This document shows, piece after piece, positions 10,175 through 18,255 of a stretch of DNA of 64,000 nt. Below the pieces are notes generated by a model. It saw nothing but the letters and a program-made list of their open reading frames with translations. It was not told the origin of the DNA and ran no database searches. A program made the position numbers and the translations under genes. Positions within the stretch are counted from its first letter, which is position 1, and each line of letters begins with the position of its first letter. This stretch comes from Pseudomonas gregormendelii (GTDB taxonomy: Bacteria; Pseudomonadota; Gammaproteobacteria; Pseudomonadales; Pseudomonadaceae), in assembly GCF_017114825.1 (NCBI RefSeq), contig NZ_JADEVO010000005.1, forward strand, positions 144,257 to 208,256, given 5' to 3'.

Positions 10175-11032
10175 ATGAGCCGCGCCCCAGACACATGGAT
10201 TCTGACCGCCGACTGCCCTAGCGTCCTCGGCACCGTGGACGCGGTGACGCGGTTTCTTTTCGAGCAGGGCTGCTACGTCACCGAGCACCACTCCTTCGAT
10301 GATCGGCTCTCGGGACGGTTTTTCATCCGGGTGGAATTCCGTCAGCCTGACGGGTTCGATGAACAGTCATTCCGCGCCGGCTTGCAGGAGCGCGGTGAAG
10401 CGTTCGGCATGATCTTCGAACTGACTGCGCCGAACTATCGGCCAAAAGTGGTGATCATGGTGTCCAAGGCCGATCACTGCCTCAACGATCTGCTCTATCG
10501 CCAACGCATTGGCCAACTGTCCATGGACGTGGCCGCAGTGGTCTCCAATCACCCGGACCTCAAGCCGCTGGCCGACTGGCACCAGATTCCTTACTACCAC
10601 TTCCCGCTCGACCCGAACGACAAGCCATCGCAAGAGCGTCAGGTGTGGCAAGTGATCGAAGAGTGCGGTGCGGAGTTGGTGATTCTTGCGCGCTACATGC
10701 AGGTCCTGTCACCGGAGCTGTGCCGCAAGCTCGATGGCAAGGCGATCAATATCCATCACTCCCTGTTGCCCGGTTTCAAGGGCGCCAAGCCGTATCACCA
10801 GGCCTACAACAAGGGTGTGAAACTGGTGGGCGCCACGGCGCACTACATCAACAACGACCTGGACGAAGGGCCGATCATTGCCCAGGGCGTGGAGGCCGTG
10901 GATCACAGTCACTACCCGGAAGACCTGATCGCCAAGGGGCGGGATATCGAAGGGCTGACCTTGGCGCGAGCGGTGGGTTATCACATTGAGCGGCGGGTGT
11001 TCCTGAACGCCAATCGCACCGTCGTTCTTTAA
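10175..11032 (+). CDS. purU: Formyltetrahydrofolate deformylase
   Basis: 285 residues, the usual length. It hydrolyses 10-formyl-THF to THF and formate. The first 85 residues form an ACT domain (DCPSVLGTVDAVTRF...), followed by the formyltransferase fold with the INIHHSLLPGFKGAKPYHQA block and the later DEGPIIAQGVEAVDH motif containing the catalytic Asn/His/Asp set. Being in the sarcosine series, it most likely recycles THF when one-carbon units pile up as formyl-THF; P. aeruginosa has purU2 at the same place. A second, housekeeping purU may exist elsewhere. Confidence 0.95.
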   Translation: MSRAPDTWILTADCPSVLGTVDAVTRFLFEQGCYVTEHHSFDDRLSGRFFIRVEFRQPDGFDEQSFRAGLQERGEAFGMIFELTAPNYRPKVVIMVSKADHCLNDLLYRQRIGQLSMDVAAVVSNHPDLKPLADWHQIPYYHFPLDPNDKPSQERQVWQVIEECGAELVILARYMQVLSPELCRKLDGKAINIHHSLLPGFKGAKPYHQAYNKGVKLVGATAHYINNDLDEGPIIAQGVEAVDHSHYPEDLIAKGRDIEGLTLARAVGYHIERRVFLNANRTVVL

Positions 11033-11033
11033 A

Positions 11034-11131
11034 TCGCTATCGCTGGCAAGCCAGCTCGCACAGGGCTGAGGTCGCTCAGAAAATGTGCACAACCCTAACC
11101 TTGTGGGAGCGGGCTTGCCCGCGATGAGGCC
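11034..11131. repeat. REPIN between purU and fdhA
   Basis: Arms at 11036-11064 (TATCGCTGGCAAGCCAGCTC) and 11102-11130 (TGTGGGAGCGGGCTTGCCCG). The two arms differ in core sequence (GCTGGC against GCGGGC), so the pair is less regular than its neighbours. The remaining gap to fdhA (11132-11241) holds no gene; an A-rich stretch at 11219-11228 just before the fdhA ribosome site resembles an Hfq/Crc CA motif. Confidence 0.8.
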
Positions 11132-11241
11132 CTCAAACACAACACAAGACACAAGACCCACAGGCAATAACCCGAGCAATCAACGCGCCGCCGCTACAAG
11201 GCGACGTGAGTGCTACATAAAAACAACAGCGAGGTGAAAGC

Positions 11242-12441
11242 ATGTCTGGCAATCGTGGTGTGGTGTATCTCGGCGCTGGCAAGGTCGAAGTACAGAAAAT
11301 TGACTATCCGAAAATGCAGGACCCGCGCGGCAGGAAGATCAACCACGCTGTGATCCTGCGCGTAGTGTCCACCAACATCTGTGGTTCCGACCAGCACATG
11401 GTACGCGGTCGTACCACCGCTCAAACCGGCCTGGTGCTGGGGCACGAAATCACCGGTGAAGTGATTGAGAAGGGCAGCGACGTCGAGAACCTGCAAATCG
11501 GTGACCTGGTGTCCGTGCCGTTCAACGTGGCTTGCGGGCGCTGCCGTTCCTGCAAGGAAATGCACACCGGTGTCTGCCTCAGCGTTAACCCGGCACGTCC
11601 GGGCGGTGCTTACGGTTATGTCGACATGGGCGACTGGACCGGCGGCCAGGCTGAATACGCCTTGGTGCCTTACGCCGACTTCAACCTGTTGAAACTGCCT
11701 GACCGCGATCGCGCGATGGAAAAAATCCGTGACCTGACCTGCCTCTCCGACATCCTGCCGACCGGTTACCACGGCGCAGTCACTGCCGGCGTTGGCCCGG
11801 GCAGCACCGTATACATTGCAGGCGCGGGTCCAGTCGGCCTGGCCGCTGCAGCTTCCGCTCGTCTACTGGGCGCCGCTGTGGTCATCATCGGCGACGTCAA
11901 CACCGTGCGCCTGGCACACGCCAAGGCCCAGGGCTTCGAAATTGCCGACCTGTCCCTGGACACCCCGCTGCACGAACAGATCGCCGCATTGCTGGGCGAG
12001 CCTGAAGTAGACTGCGCCGTAGACGCCGTCGGCTTCGAAGCGCGCGGTCATGGCCACGATGGTGCGAAACACGAGGCTCCGGCCACGGTGCTCAACTCGT
12101 TGATGGGCGTGGTTCGTGTTGCCGGCAAAATCGGCATCCCGGGCCTTTACGTGACCGAAGATCCAGGTGCAGTGGATGCCGCAGCAAAAATGGGCAGCCT
12201 GAGCATTCGCTTTGGTCTGGGCTGGGCTAAATCCCACAGCTTCCACACCGGCCAGACACCTGTGATGAAGTACAACCGCCAGCTGATGCAGGCGATCATG
12301 TGGGACCGTATCAACATTGCCGAAGTGGTGGGCGTGCAGGTGATCAGCCTGGATCAGGCACCGGAAGGTTACGGCGAGTTTGATGCAGGTGTACCGAAGA
12401 AGTTTGTGATTGATCCGCACAAGTTGTTCAGCGCGGCGTAA
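11242..12441 (+). CDS. fdhA: Glutathione-independent formaldehyde dehydrogenase
   Basis: 399 residues, matching the well-studied P. putida enzyme. It is a zinc alcohol-dehydrogenase-family protein that carries tightly bound NAD and turns formaldehyde into formate (formaldehyde dismutation is also known). Catalytic zinc ligands C47 (ICGSD), H68 and E69 (LGHEI) are visible, as is the structural zinc cluster C98, C101, C104 and C112. The Rossmann motif is GAGPVGLAAAA near residue 193. It detoxifies formaldehyde released by GbcAB, dimethylglycine dehydrogenase and any uncoupled sarcosine oxidase. A GAGGTGAAAGC site precedes ATG. A strong terminator follows. Confidence 0.95.
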   Translation: MSGNRGVVYLGAGKVEVQKIDYPKMQDPRGRKINHAVILRVVSTNICGSDQHMVRGRTTAQTGLVLGHEITGEVIEKGSDVENLQIGDLVSVPFNVACGRCRSCKEMHTGVCLSVNPARPGGAYGYVDMGDWTGGQAEYALVPYADFNLLKLPDRDRAMEKIRDLTCLSDILPTGYHGAVTAGVGPGSTVYIAGAGPVGLAAAASARLLGAAVVIIGDVNTVRLAHAKAQGFEIADLSLDTPLHEQIAALLGEPEVDCAVDAVGFEARGHGHDGAKHEAPATVLNSLMGVVRVAGKIGIPGLYVTEDPGAVDAAAKMGSLSIRFGLGWAKSHSFHTGQTPVMKYNRQLMQAIMWDRINIAEVVGVQVISLDQAPEGYGEFDAGVPKKFVIDPHKLFSAA

Positions 12442-12460
12442 ACGGTTACGCAAAACAAAA

Positions 12461-12485
12461 CGGCGACCTCAGGGTCGCCGTTTTT
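12461..12485 (+). terminator. Rho-independent terminator after fdhA
   Basis: Perfect 8-bp stem CGGCGACC/GGTCGCCG with a TCAG loop, then TTTTT. It lies 20 bases after the fdhA stop and closes the sarcosine/one-carbon series. Confidence 0.93.
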
Positions 12486-12488
12486 ACA

Positions 12489-12572
12489 TCAGAAGATCGC
12501 AGCCTTCGGCGGCTCCTATGCCGAACGCGTAACCCTGTAGGAGCTGCCGAAGGCTGCGATCTTTTGATCTTT
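12489..12572. repeat. REPIN (GATCTTTTGATC type)
   Basis: Arms at 12491-12519 and 12535-12572 with a short 15-base loop; core GCAGCCTTCGGCGGCTCCTA. It lies between the fdhA terminator and the anti-sigma gene stop. Confidence 0.88.
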
Positions 12573-12580
12573 TCGTTTGC

Positions 12581-13255
12581 TCACAACACCGCCAACGACC
12601 CTTGATACAACACCGGCCCCGTCGGCTGTCCGGTCGGCGAGCCCCCCTTGGGCTCCAGGCTCACCGCCAACGCAATCGGCTTGCCGATCAGCACCTTTTG
12701 CGCATCGCTCAGCTCAACCTTGCCCTTGCCACCCGCCGGAATCACGCCGAGGGAAATCGGTTTGCCATTCGCCGGTATCGCCCACAACTCCAGGCTGCGT
12801 CCCGGATCAACCGCAGCCAACGCCAGCGGCTCCACTTGCAGATAGTTGTCGTGGGCCTGAACCCTTAGCGCCGGTTGCGAATCGGCCGTCAGCAATGTCG
12901 CGCTGTACCGCGCTTCATCACGGTTGTAGAGCACGCTCAGGAACACGACGACCACCAGCGAACACAACGCCGCCGTCACCCGCATCCAGTTCCAGAAGGA
13001 ACGCTTCTGTGGCACATGCAGTTTTTGTGGGTCGATGCGCGCCGTGAAGCCTTGCCACACGCGTTCCGGCACCGGTTGCTCGGGCAATGCTTCGGTCAGG
13101 CTGGCGAGACTGTCCTGCCAGTGCGCCAGTTCTGCGCGTAATGCCGCGTCTTCCAGCAGCAACTGTTCAAAGCGCCGACGAGCTGCTGCGGGCATCAAGC
13201 CAATGGCGTAGTCGGCGGCGAGGGCTCGGCGCAGGCTCGGGGTTTGATAGTTCAT
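12581..13255 (-). CDS. Anti-sigma factor, RskA/DUF domain type
   Basis: 224 residues. An N-terminal cytoplasmic part (residues 1-90) with the RRALAADYAIGLMPAAARRR start typical of zinc-finger-free anti-sigma domains, one membrane helix (about 91-110), and a periplasmic RskA-like C-terminal domain (LEPLALAAVDPGRSLELWAI...). Such proteins hold an ECF sigma factor at the membrane. Its ATG overlaps the stop of the sigma gene upstream by 4 bases (13252-13255), so the two are translationally coupled. The signal it senses is not known. Confidence 0.88.
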   Translation of the reverse strand: MNYQTPSLRRALAADYAIGLMPAAARRRFEQLLLEDAALRAELAHWQDSLASLTEALPEQPVPERVWQGFTARIDPQKLHVPQKRSFWNWMRVTAALCSLVVVVFLSVLYNRDEARYSATLLTADSQPALRVQAHDNYLQVEPLALAAVDPGRSLELWAIPANGKPISLGVIPAGGKGKVELSDAQKVLIGKPIALAVSLEPKGGSPTGQPTGPVLYQGSLAVL

Positions 13256-13800
13256 GATTCAAGGCACCTGCGCAGGCGCTCCATACCACGGCGGATCCAG
13301 GATTTGACCGAGCCCAGCGGCGCGGCCAGGTGTTCCGCCAGTTCCGAGCAGGACAGCCCTTGAAAGTAGGCGACGGTGATCGATTGACGCTGCATGCCGT
13401 CGAGGCTTTCCAGGCAGCGGTTCAAGGCATTGGCCTCGCGTGCGGTGTTTAATAATTCGTGGGCGGATGGACTTTCATCCACCAGCGCCTGTTCTTCGAG
13501 ATCGGTCAACGGTCGGTCGCGGTGTTTGCGCAGCTGGTCGATGGCTTGATTGCGGGTGATGTTGACCATCCAGGTCAGCGGCGCCGACAGATGTGCCTCA
13601 TAGCGCGAAGCGTTGTTCCAGATGCGCACGAAGCTTTCCTGCAGCACTTCTTCGGCCAGGTCTTGACGCCCCATGAACCGCAGGGCAATACCGTGCAAAC
13701 GCGGGCCGACACTGCGGTAAAGCGTCTCGAATGCGCGGCGGTCACCCAGCGAACACTGGGCCAGAAGCTGCCTGAGCTGATCGGTGTCGGCAATGGAAAT
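13252..13800 (-). CDS. ECF RNA polymerase sigma factor (SigK-like), likely ATT start
   Basis: About 182 residues with sigma region 2 (DLAEEVLQESFVRIWNNASRY) and region 4 (MQRQSITVAYFQGLSCSELA...SVKSWIRRGMERL). No ATG, GTG or TTG lies at a sensible place. The nearest in-frame NTG is a TTG at 13956, which would add 52 residues of non-sigma-like sequence and touch the fasciclin stop. ATT at 13800 has a GGAG site seven bases before it and gives a normal ECF N-terminus, so I place the start there; this is inference. It is followed at once by its anti-sigma gene and preceded by a fasciclin gene, which is probably one of its targets. The sigma assignment itself is firm. Confidence 0.85.
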   Translation of the reverse strand: MSIADTDQLRQLLAQCSLGDRRAFETLYRSVGPRLHGIALRFMGRQDLAEEVLQESFVRIWNNASRYEAHLSAPLTWMVNITRNQAIDQLRKHRDRPLTDLEEQALVDESPSAHELLNTAREANALNRCLESLDGMQRQSITVAYFQGLSCSELAEHLAAPLGSVKSWIRRGMERLRRCLES

Positions 13801-13952
13801 AACGGTTCTCCAATCAGTCGAGGTGGTGAGGTGAGGTTGCGTGCGGTGCCGGTTGCAGGCAGAGGTTAGTTCACAGCGCGCAGTTGTTCCATTCACGGGC
13901 AGACACCTCGGAAAAATCCGCCGACCCCGATGCGCAGGGCCGGCGGTACAAC

Positions 13953-14546
13953 TCAACCTTTCGGCATCAGCACTTTGTCGATGACCTGAATCACGCCGTT
14001 TGACTGGTACACGTCGTAGGTGGTGATATCGGCGACATCACCTTTTTCATCTTTGATGGTGATGTTGTGCGGGCCGTTCATCATCGCCCAGAGCTTGCCG
14101 CCAGCGACGGTGGTGAGTTCGGTCTTGCCGCCACCGGCCTTGATCTTCTCGGTCAGGGTCATCATGTCGAGTTTTCCGGCGACGACGTGGTAGGTGAGGA
14201 TTTTGGTCAGGGTGGCCTTGTTTTCAGGTTTGAGCAGCGTATCGACGGTGCCGGCGGGCAGGGCGGTAAAGGCCGAATTGACCGGTGCGAACACGGTGAA
14301 TGGGCCTTTGCCTTTGAGCGTGTCGACGAGGCCGGCGGCTTTCACGGCGGCGACCAGCGTGGTGTGGTCTGAGGAGTTCACCGCGTTGTCGACGATGTCT
14401 TTGCTCGGCAGCATGCTTTGGCCGCCGACCATCACCGCGTCATGGCTCATGGTTGCCGCTTGCACGGTGTTCAGGACGGATCCGCCGCCAAGGGCCAGGG
14501 TCAGCAGGCTGGCAATCAACGGCGTTTTCATCGAAGTGCGTTTCAT
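13953..14546 (-). CDS. Secreted fasciclin-domain protein
   Basis: 197 residues with a signal peptide (MKRTSMKTPLIASLLTLALG..., cleavage probably after VQAA near residue 32) and one FAS1 domain (about residues 48-195) with the LKGKGPFTVFAPVNSAFTALP and LTYHVVAGKL H-box features. FAS1 domains mediate surface or matrix adhesion. It lies directly upstream of the ECF sigma and anti-sigma genes on the same strand with a gap of about 150 bases. This arrangement (fasciclin, sigma, RskA) suggests the sigma factor governs it, but the sequence alone cannot show that. ATG at 14531 is a second possible start. Confidence 0.9.
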   Translation of the reverse strand: MKRTSMKTPLIASLLTLALGGGSVLNTVQAATMSHDAVMVGGQSMLPSKDIVDNAVNSSDHTTLVAAVKAAGLVDTLKGKGPFTVFAPVNSAFTALPAGTVDTLLKPENKATLTKILTYHVVAGKLDMMTLTEKIKAGGGKTELTTVAGGKLWAMMNGPHNITIKDEKGDVADITTYDVYQSNGVIQVIDKVLMPKG

Positions 14547-14663
14547 GGTAGTGATCCTTGAGGAGGGAATCGGCCAGGAATGTCTGTCCGTGCTTGATAT
14601 ACGCGGCCGGGTCTAGACTGGATGCACCACGAAGAAACTCTTTTTACGGGTCACAACGCCGGA

Positions 14664-14765
14664 CCTTGTAGGAGCTGGCAAAGCCTGCGATCTTTTGATC
14701 TTGATTTTGGGCGGGCTTGAATGCGCTGAAGATCAAAAGATCGCAGCCTTCGGCAGCTACTACAG
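14664..14765. repeat. REPIN upstream of the DUF2780 gene
   Basis: Arms at 14667-14703 and 14728-14765 of the GATCTTTTGATC type. The left arm has an internal change (GGCAAAGCCTGCG), while the right arm is the canonical GCAGCCTTCGGCAGCT form. Confidence 0.85.
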
Positions 14766-14874
14766 AAGCTGCGACAGGCTTACAGATGCGGGAACAATCC
14801 TCCGGGAAACCAGTCGAACGCACAGCTTTTCGCCGCTCATGGGTGGGCGGTTTATGCCTAAAGAGGTTGTCTCG

Positions 14875-15432
14875 ATGAAGATTTCACGCGGTTTTGCACT
14901 GGCTTCGCTCATGACCCTGGCGGCCAGCCCGGTGTTCGCCGGGTTCACCCTGGACGATCTGACCAAAGCGGCGTCGAGCATGCAGGGCGGTGATGCGGCC
15001 ACTAAAGCGGCGCCGACCTCGGAAACGGCGGGTCTGCTCGGCGCGCTGACTTCGCAGTTGAATGTAAAACCCGAGCAAGCCGTCGGTGGCGCCGCGGCGA
15101 TGCTGGGCCTGGCGAAGAATCAGCTGAGTTCGACCGACTATTCCGAACTGGCCAAAAGCGTTCCGGGGATCGACAAGTTGTCGGGCGGTGGTGAGCTGGG
15201 CGCGTTGGCCGGTTTGCTCGGCTCGAACGGCAAGGCGGCAGGGCTGGACAATGCCTTGGGCACCGTCAAGGACACCAACGACCTGAACAATGCGTTCAGC
15301 GCCCTGGGCATGGACACCGGCATGATCGGCCAGTTTGCCCCCTTGATCCTGCAATACCTCGGTCAACAGGGCGTTGGTGGTTCGCTGCTGCAAAGCCTCG
15401 GCAGCATCTGGGGCGCAGGTACCGGCACCTGA
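14875..15432 (+). CDS. Exported DUF2780 (VcgC/VcgE-like) protein
   Basis: 185 residues. A clear signal peptide ends at ...AASPVFA (residue 22). The mature part is rich in Gly, Ala, Leu and Ser, with the EQAVGGAAAMLGLAKNQLS block and repeated L-G-G/A patterns typical of DUF2780. The role of this family is not known. The frame is open 60 codons upstream but that part covers the REP repeat; ATG 14875 follows AGAGGTTGTCTCG and is the only start that gives a signal peptide. The stop lies one base from the convergent acyltransferase stop. Confidence 0.85.
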   Translation: MKISRGFALASLMTLAASPVFAGFTLDDLTKAASSMQGGDAATKAAPTSETAGLLGALTSQLNVKPEQAVGGAAAMLGLAKNQLSSTDYSELAKSVPGIDKLSGGGELGALAGLLGSNGKAAGLDNALGTVKDTNDLNNAFSALGMDTGMIGQFAPLILQYLGQQGVGGSLLQSLGSIWGAGTGT

Positions 15433-15433
15433 T

Positions 15434-16321
15434 TCAGCGGCGCCCGGCGCGCAAGGCGTCGATGCGCTGATCTTTTTCGATCCAGAGCTGGTTGACCCAG
15501 TTTTGGATTTTTTCGCGAAAAACCGGATCGTTTTCGTAATCGCCCTGCCACAGCGCGGGGTCGAGTTCGCGGGTGTTGATGTCGATGATGACCCTCGGCA
15601 AGTTGCCGCTGATCAGGTCCCGGAAGCCCGGGATTTTCTGCTGCGGATAGACCACGGTGACGTCGAGAATCGCATCCAGCTGCTCGCCCATCGCCGCCAG
15701 CACAAACGCCACACCGCCCGCCTTGGGTTTGAGCAGGTGGGTGAAGGGTGATTGCTGATGGGCGCTTTTCGCGGCAGTGAACCGGGTACCTTCCAGGTAA
15801 TTGACCACCGTCACCGGCTGGCGCTTGAACAGCTCGCAGGCCGCCTTGGTGATTTTCAGATCCTGGCCGGCAAGCTCCGGGTTCTTTGCCAGGAAGGCTT
15901 TGGTGTAGCGCTTCATGAACGGGTAATCCAGTGCCCACCACGCCAGCCCCAGGAAGGGCACCCAGATCAGTTCTTTCTTGAGGAAAAACTTGAAGAACGG
16001 CGTGCGCCGGTTCAGCGTCTGAATCAGCGCCGGAATATCGACCCAGGATTGATGATTGCTGATCACCAGATAGGACGTGTCAGTGCGCAAGTTATCGCCG
16101 CCACGGATGTCCCATTGCGTGGGGATGCACAGCCGGAAGATCAGCTTGTCGACTTCCGCCCAGGTCTCGGCGATCCACATCACCGCCCCCGACGCGTAGT
16201 CGCGCAGGCGCCCGGGCAGCACCAGCTTGAGCAAGGCAAACACCATCAGCGGCCCGAACAGGACCAAGGTGTTGAGCAACAGCAGCAGGGTAACGAAACA
16301 GCCGGTGAGCAGTCGGCGCAT
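15434..16321 (-). CDS. Membrane acyltransferase, PlsC/YihG family
   Basis: 295 residues. An N-terminal membrane helix (about residues 6-35), the NHQSWVD acyltransferase motif with H90 and D95, and a YLEGTRF motif II place it in the lysophosphatidate acyltransferase superfamily. The length and the KFFLKKELIWVPFLGLAWWALDYPFMKRY block match E. coli YihG, thought to be a secondary 1-acylglycerol-3-phosphate acyltransferase. Convergent with the DUF2780 gene. In P. aeruginosa the homologue also lies beside the zinc-protease-like gene found next here. Confidence 0.9.
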   Translation of the reverse strand: MRRLLTGCFVTLLLLLNTLVLFGPLMVFALLKLVLPGRLRDYASGAVMWIAETWAEVDKLIFRLCIPTQWDIRGGDNLRTDTSYLVISNHQSWVDIPALIQTLNRRTPFFKFFLKKELIWVPFLGLAWWALDYPFMKRYTKAFLAKNPELAGQDLKITKAACELFKRQPVTVVNYLEGTRFTAAKSAHQQSPFTHLLKPKAGGVAFVLAAMGEQLDAILDVTVVYPQQKIPGFRDLISGNLPRVIIDINTRELDPALWQGDYENDPVFREKIQNWVNQLWIEKDQRIDALRAGRR

Positions 16322-16461
16322 AAGTCACTCTTGAAATCATTTGGGCGCGTCATGATAAGCAGCTTCGGGCGCGAGGCCAAATCGGTGATGACGAATGTTT
16401 CACCTGGCTGGCGGTATGCTTGACCTCATTAACGGTCCTCAGGTCTTGTGGTGATTGATCC

Positions 16462-16560
16462 GACCTCTTCTCGGGCAATCCCGCTTCCACAGTAGATTGA
16501 GGTGTGCAAGATTTTTTGAACCACCCAAAACCCTGTGGGAACGGGCTTGCCCGCGACGCG
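16462..16560. repeat. Degenerate REPIN upstream of the retropepsin-like gene
   Basis: A good REP unit at 16529-16560 (CCTGTGGGAACGGGCTTGCC) faces a worn inverted partner at 16462-16495 (CTCGGGCAATCCCGCTTCCA). The 312-base gap 16322-16632 contains nothing else I can support besides the ribosome site of the next gene. Confidence 0.7.
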
Positions 16561-16632
16561 ATCGTAAGAACGAACGAATTACCCACTGGCTGTCTAAAAT
16601 TGCGCTGCCCACTTTTCAAGGATGCCCACTAC

Positions 16633-17139
16633 GTGAAATCCCTCTTCGCCCTGCTGACCTTGGTGGCCCTGCCAGTGATGGCCGCCGAGCCGACCCTGTA
16701 CGGTCGCTACGAATACATCGCGCTGCCGGAAATCGGCGGCGAAGTGCTCAAGGCCAAAATGGACACCGGCGCCCTGACCGCGTCGCTGTCGGCCAAAGAC
16801 ATCGAGACCTTCACCCGTGACGGTGATGAGTGGGTGCGTTTCCGCCTTGCGACCAAGGATGCGAGCAATAAGGTCTACGAGCACAAGATTGCGCGGATCA
16901 GCAAGATCAAGACCCGCTCGGAAGAGGATGCGGACGATGATGAGTCGGCGGCGCCGACCAAGCGTCCGGTGGTGGATCTGGAGCTGTGCCTGGGTAACGT
17001 CAAACGCACGGTCGAGGTCAATTTGACGGATCGCAGCAGTTTTAACTATCCGTTGTTGATTGGGGCAAAGGCGCTGCGTGAGTTTGGTGCGGCGGTGAAT
17101 CCGGCTCGGCGTTTTACCGCGGATAAGCCTGATTGCTGA
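16633..17139 (+). CDS. Exported retropepsin-like 'ATP-dependent zinc protease' homologue
   Basis: 168 residues starting at GTG 16633, seven bases after an AAGGATG site; this start yields a signal peptide (MKSLFALLTLVALPVMAAEP). The family (PF05618) is named as a zinc protease in many records, but the visible motif is an aspartic-protease-like D44-T45-G46-A in AKMDTGALTASLSAKD, followed by the RPVVDLELCLG and SFNYPLLIGAKALREF blocks that resemble retropepsin folds. An acidic insert EEDADDDES lies between. The P. aeruginosa homologue is followed by creBCD; here only a creB relic remains downstream. Confidence 0.85.
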   Translation: MKSLFALLTLVALPVMAAEPTLYGRYEYIALPEIGGEVLKAKMDTGALTASLSAKDIETFTRDGDEWVRFRLATKDASNKVYEHKIARISKIKTRSEEDADDDESAAPTKRPVVDLELCLGNVKRTVEVNLTDRSSFNYPLLIGAKALREFGAAVNPARRFTADKPDC

Positions 17140-17212
17140 GCATTGGCTGCCGATTGACGTCGCATCAACCTGGTTCACCGTTCCCCCCACTTAACTGACG
17201 GGCCCGCACGCC

Positions 17213-17397
17213 ATGCCCCATATCCTGATGGTCGAAGACGAAGCCGCCATTGCCGATACCCTGATATTCGCCTTGCAGGGCGAGGGCTTTATCTGATTTT
17301 CCTCTGCGCCCGAGATGCGGAAATCGATCGCGTGGTAGGGCTGTAAATCGGTGCCGACGATTACGTAGTCAAACCGTTCAGCCCCCAATCGGACCAT
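17213..17397 (+). pseudogene. creB: Remnant of response regulator gene creB
   Basis: ATG 17213 opens a perfect response-regulator N-terminus (MPHILMVEDEAAIADTLIFA), which hits a stop after 27 codons. In another frame, from 17299, the sequence resumes with CARDAEIDRVVGL, a TAA where a Glu codon is expected, then IGADDYVVKPFSP. These are the CreB receiver landmarks: acidic pair, the region before the phosphorylation-site loop exit, and the K-P-F motif. About 45 residues including the phospho-Asp are deleted, and the DNA-binding domain, creC and creD are absent. The fragment follows the gene that precedes creB in P. aeruginosa, supporting deletion of creBCD in this lineage. Confidence 0.85.
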
Positions 17398-17426
17398 CTT
17401 TTGAGGCCATTGCTTTGAACTGAAAT

Positions 17427-18056
17427 TCAAACCTTGGGCATTGTGGCCAACATCGAAGGCCGCTGGCTCACCTCGAAATACCACGCCGCCAGCTGCGGAT
17501 TAGGCTCGCGCCAAGCCAGGTCCGGATGGCGCAGATCCAGATAACCAAGGGCACAAGCCACACTGATCGCCGCCACATCAAAATGACTGGTCAGCTCGGC
17601 GATGGCCTCTGCTTCAAGCAATGCGAGCGCGCGGCGGATTTTGTCGCGCTGGCCGTCAAGCCAGGCATCCCAGTGTTTTTCCGGGGCGCGCAGGGCGACT
17701 TCGTAACGTGTGAGCACGGCGGCGTCCATGATGCCGTCGGCCATGGAGGCGAGCGTCAGGCGGCGCCAGCGGGCCGAGCCTTCGCGGGGGATCAGCGGAT
17801 TGCCAACGTGCTGGTGATCGAGGTAATCGAGGATCACCCGGCTGTCGTGGATGAAGTTGCCGTCGGCCAGGCGCAGGGCGGGGATTTTGCTCAGGGGGTT
17901 GTCGTTGATCAGGCTCGGGTCTGGGTCGACTGGGGAGAGCACGCAGTTTTGCAGGGCGACTCGGTCCTGTTGACCGGTTTCGTGCAGCAGCACCATGACT
18001 TTGCGTACGAAAGGCGAGAGGGAGTTGTGGTAGAGGGTCATGGTCGGGGTGGACAT
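17427..18056 (-). CDS. Glutathione S-transferase family protein
   Basis: 209 residues. N-terminal thioredoxin fold (MTLYHNSLSPFVRKVMVLLHETG, with the NPLSKIPALRLADG loop and cis-proline region) and an all-helical C-terminal domain. The SPF segment gives a serine where some classes have the catalytic residue. The substrate is unknown; many members of this type detoxify electrophiles. ATG 18056 was chosen because the longer frame covers REP sequence; ATG 18041 is another option. The gene's 3' end abuts the creB remnant and may mark the creBCD deletion border. Confidence 0.88.
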   Translation of the reverse strand: MSTPTMTLYHNSLSPFVRKVMVLLHETGQQDRVALQNCVLSPVDPDPSLINDNPLSKIPALRLADGNFIHDSRVILDYLDHQHVGNPLIPREGSARWRRLTLASMADGIMDAAVLTRYEVALRAPEKHWDAWLDGQRDKIRRALALLEAEAIAELTSHFDVAAISVACALGYLDLRHPDLAWREPNPQLAAWYFEVSQRPSMLATMPKV

Positions 18057-18088
18057 GGCGGCGTCTCGGTCAGTGGTGGTGGCAGGCA

Positions 18089-18224
18089 GCGGTGGGAGCA
18101 AGGCTTGCCCGCGATGACGGTAGCACATCTGAAATTGATGTAACTGACGCACCGCCATCGGTATATCAGCCGAAACAGATGTCGACTGATATACCGCTTT
18201 CGCGAGCAAGTCCGCTCCCACAGG
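18089..18224. repeat. REPIN upstream of the GST gene
   Basis: Arms at 18089-18118 (GCGGTGGGAGCAAGGCTTGC) and 18197-18223 (TTCGCGAGCAAGTCCGCTCC). The intervening 78 bases contain a second dyad built on TGATATACCG/CGGTATATCA (18158-18196). Confidence 0.78.
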
Positions 18225-18255
18225 TTTTGCATTTTCAGGTGGCGGGCAACGAGGG

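Noticed and set aside
13801..13956. 52-residue N-terminal extension of the ECF sigma factor
   Set aside because: Begins at TTG touching the fasciclin stop, lacks sigma-like sequence and has no ribosome site.
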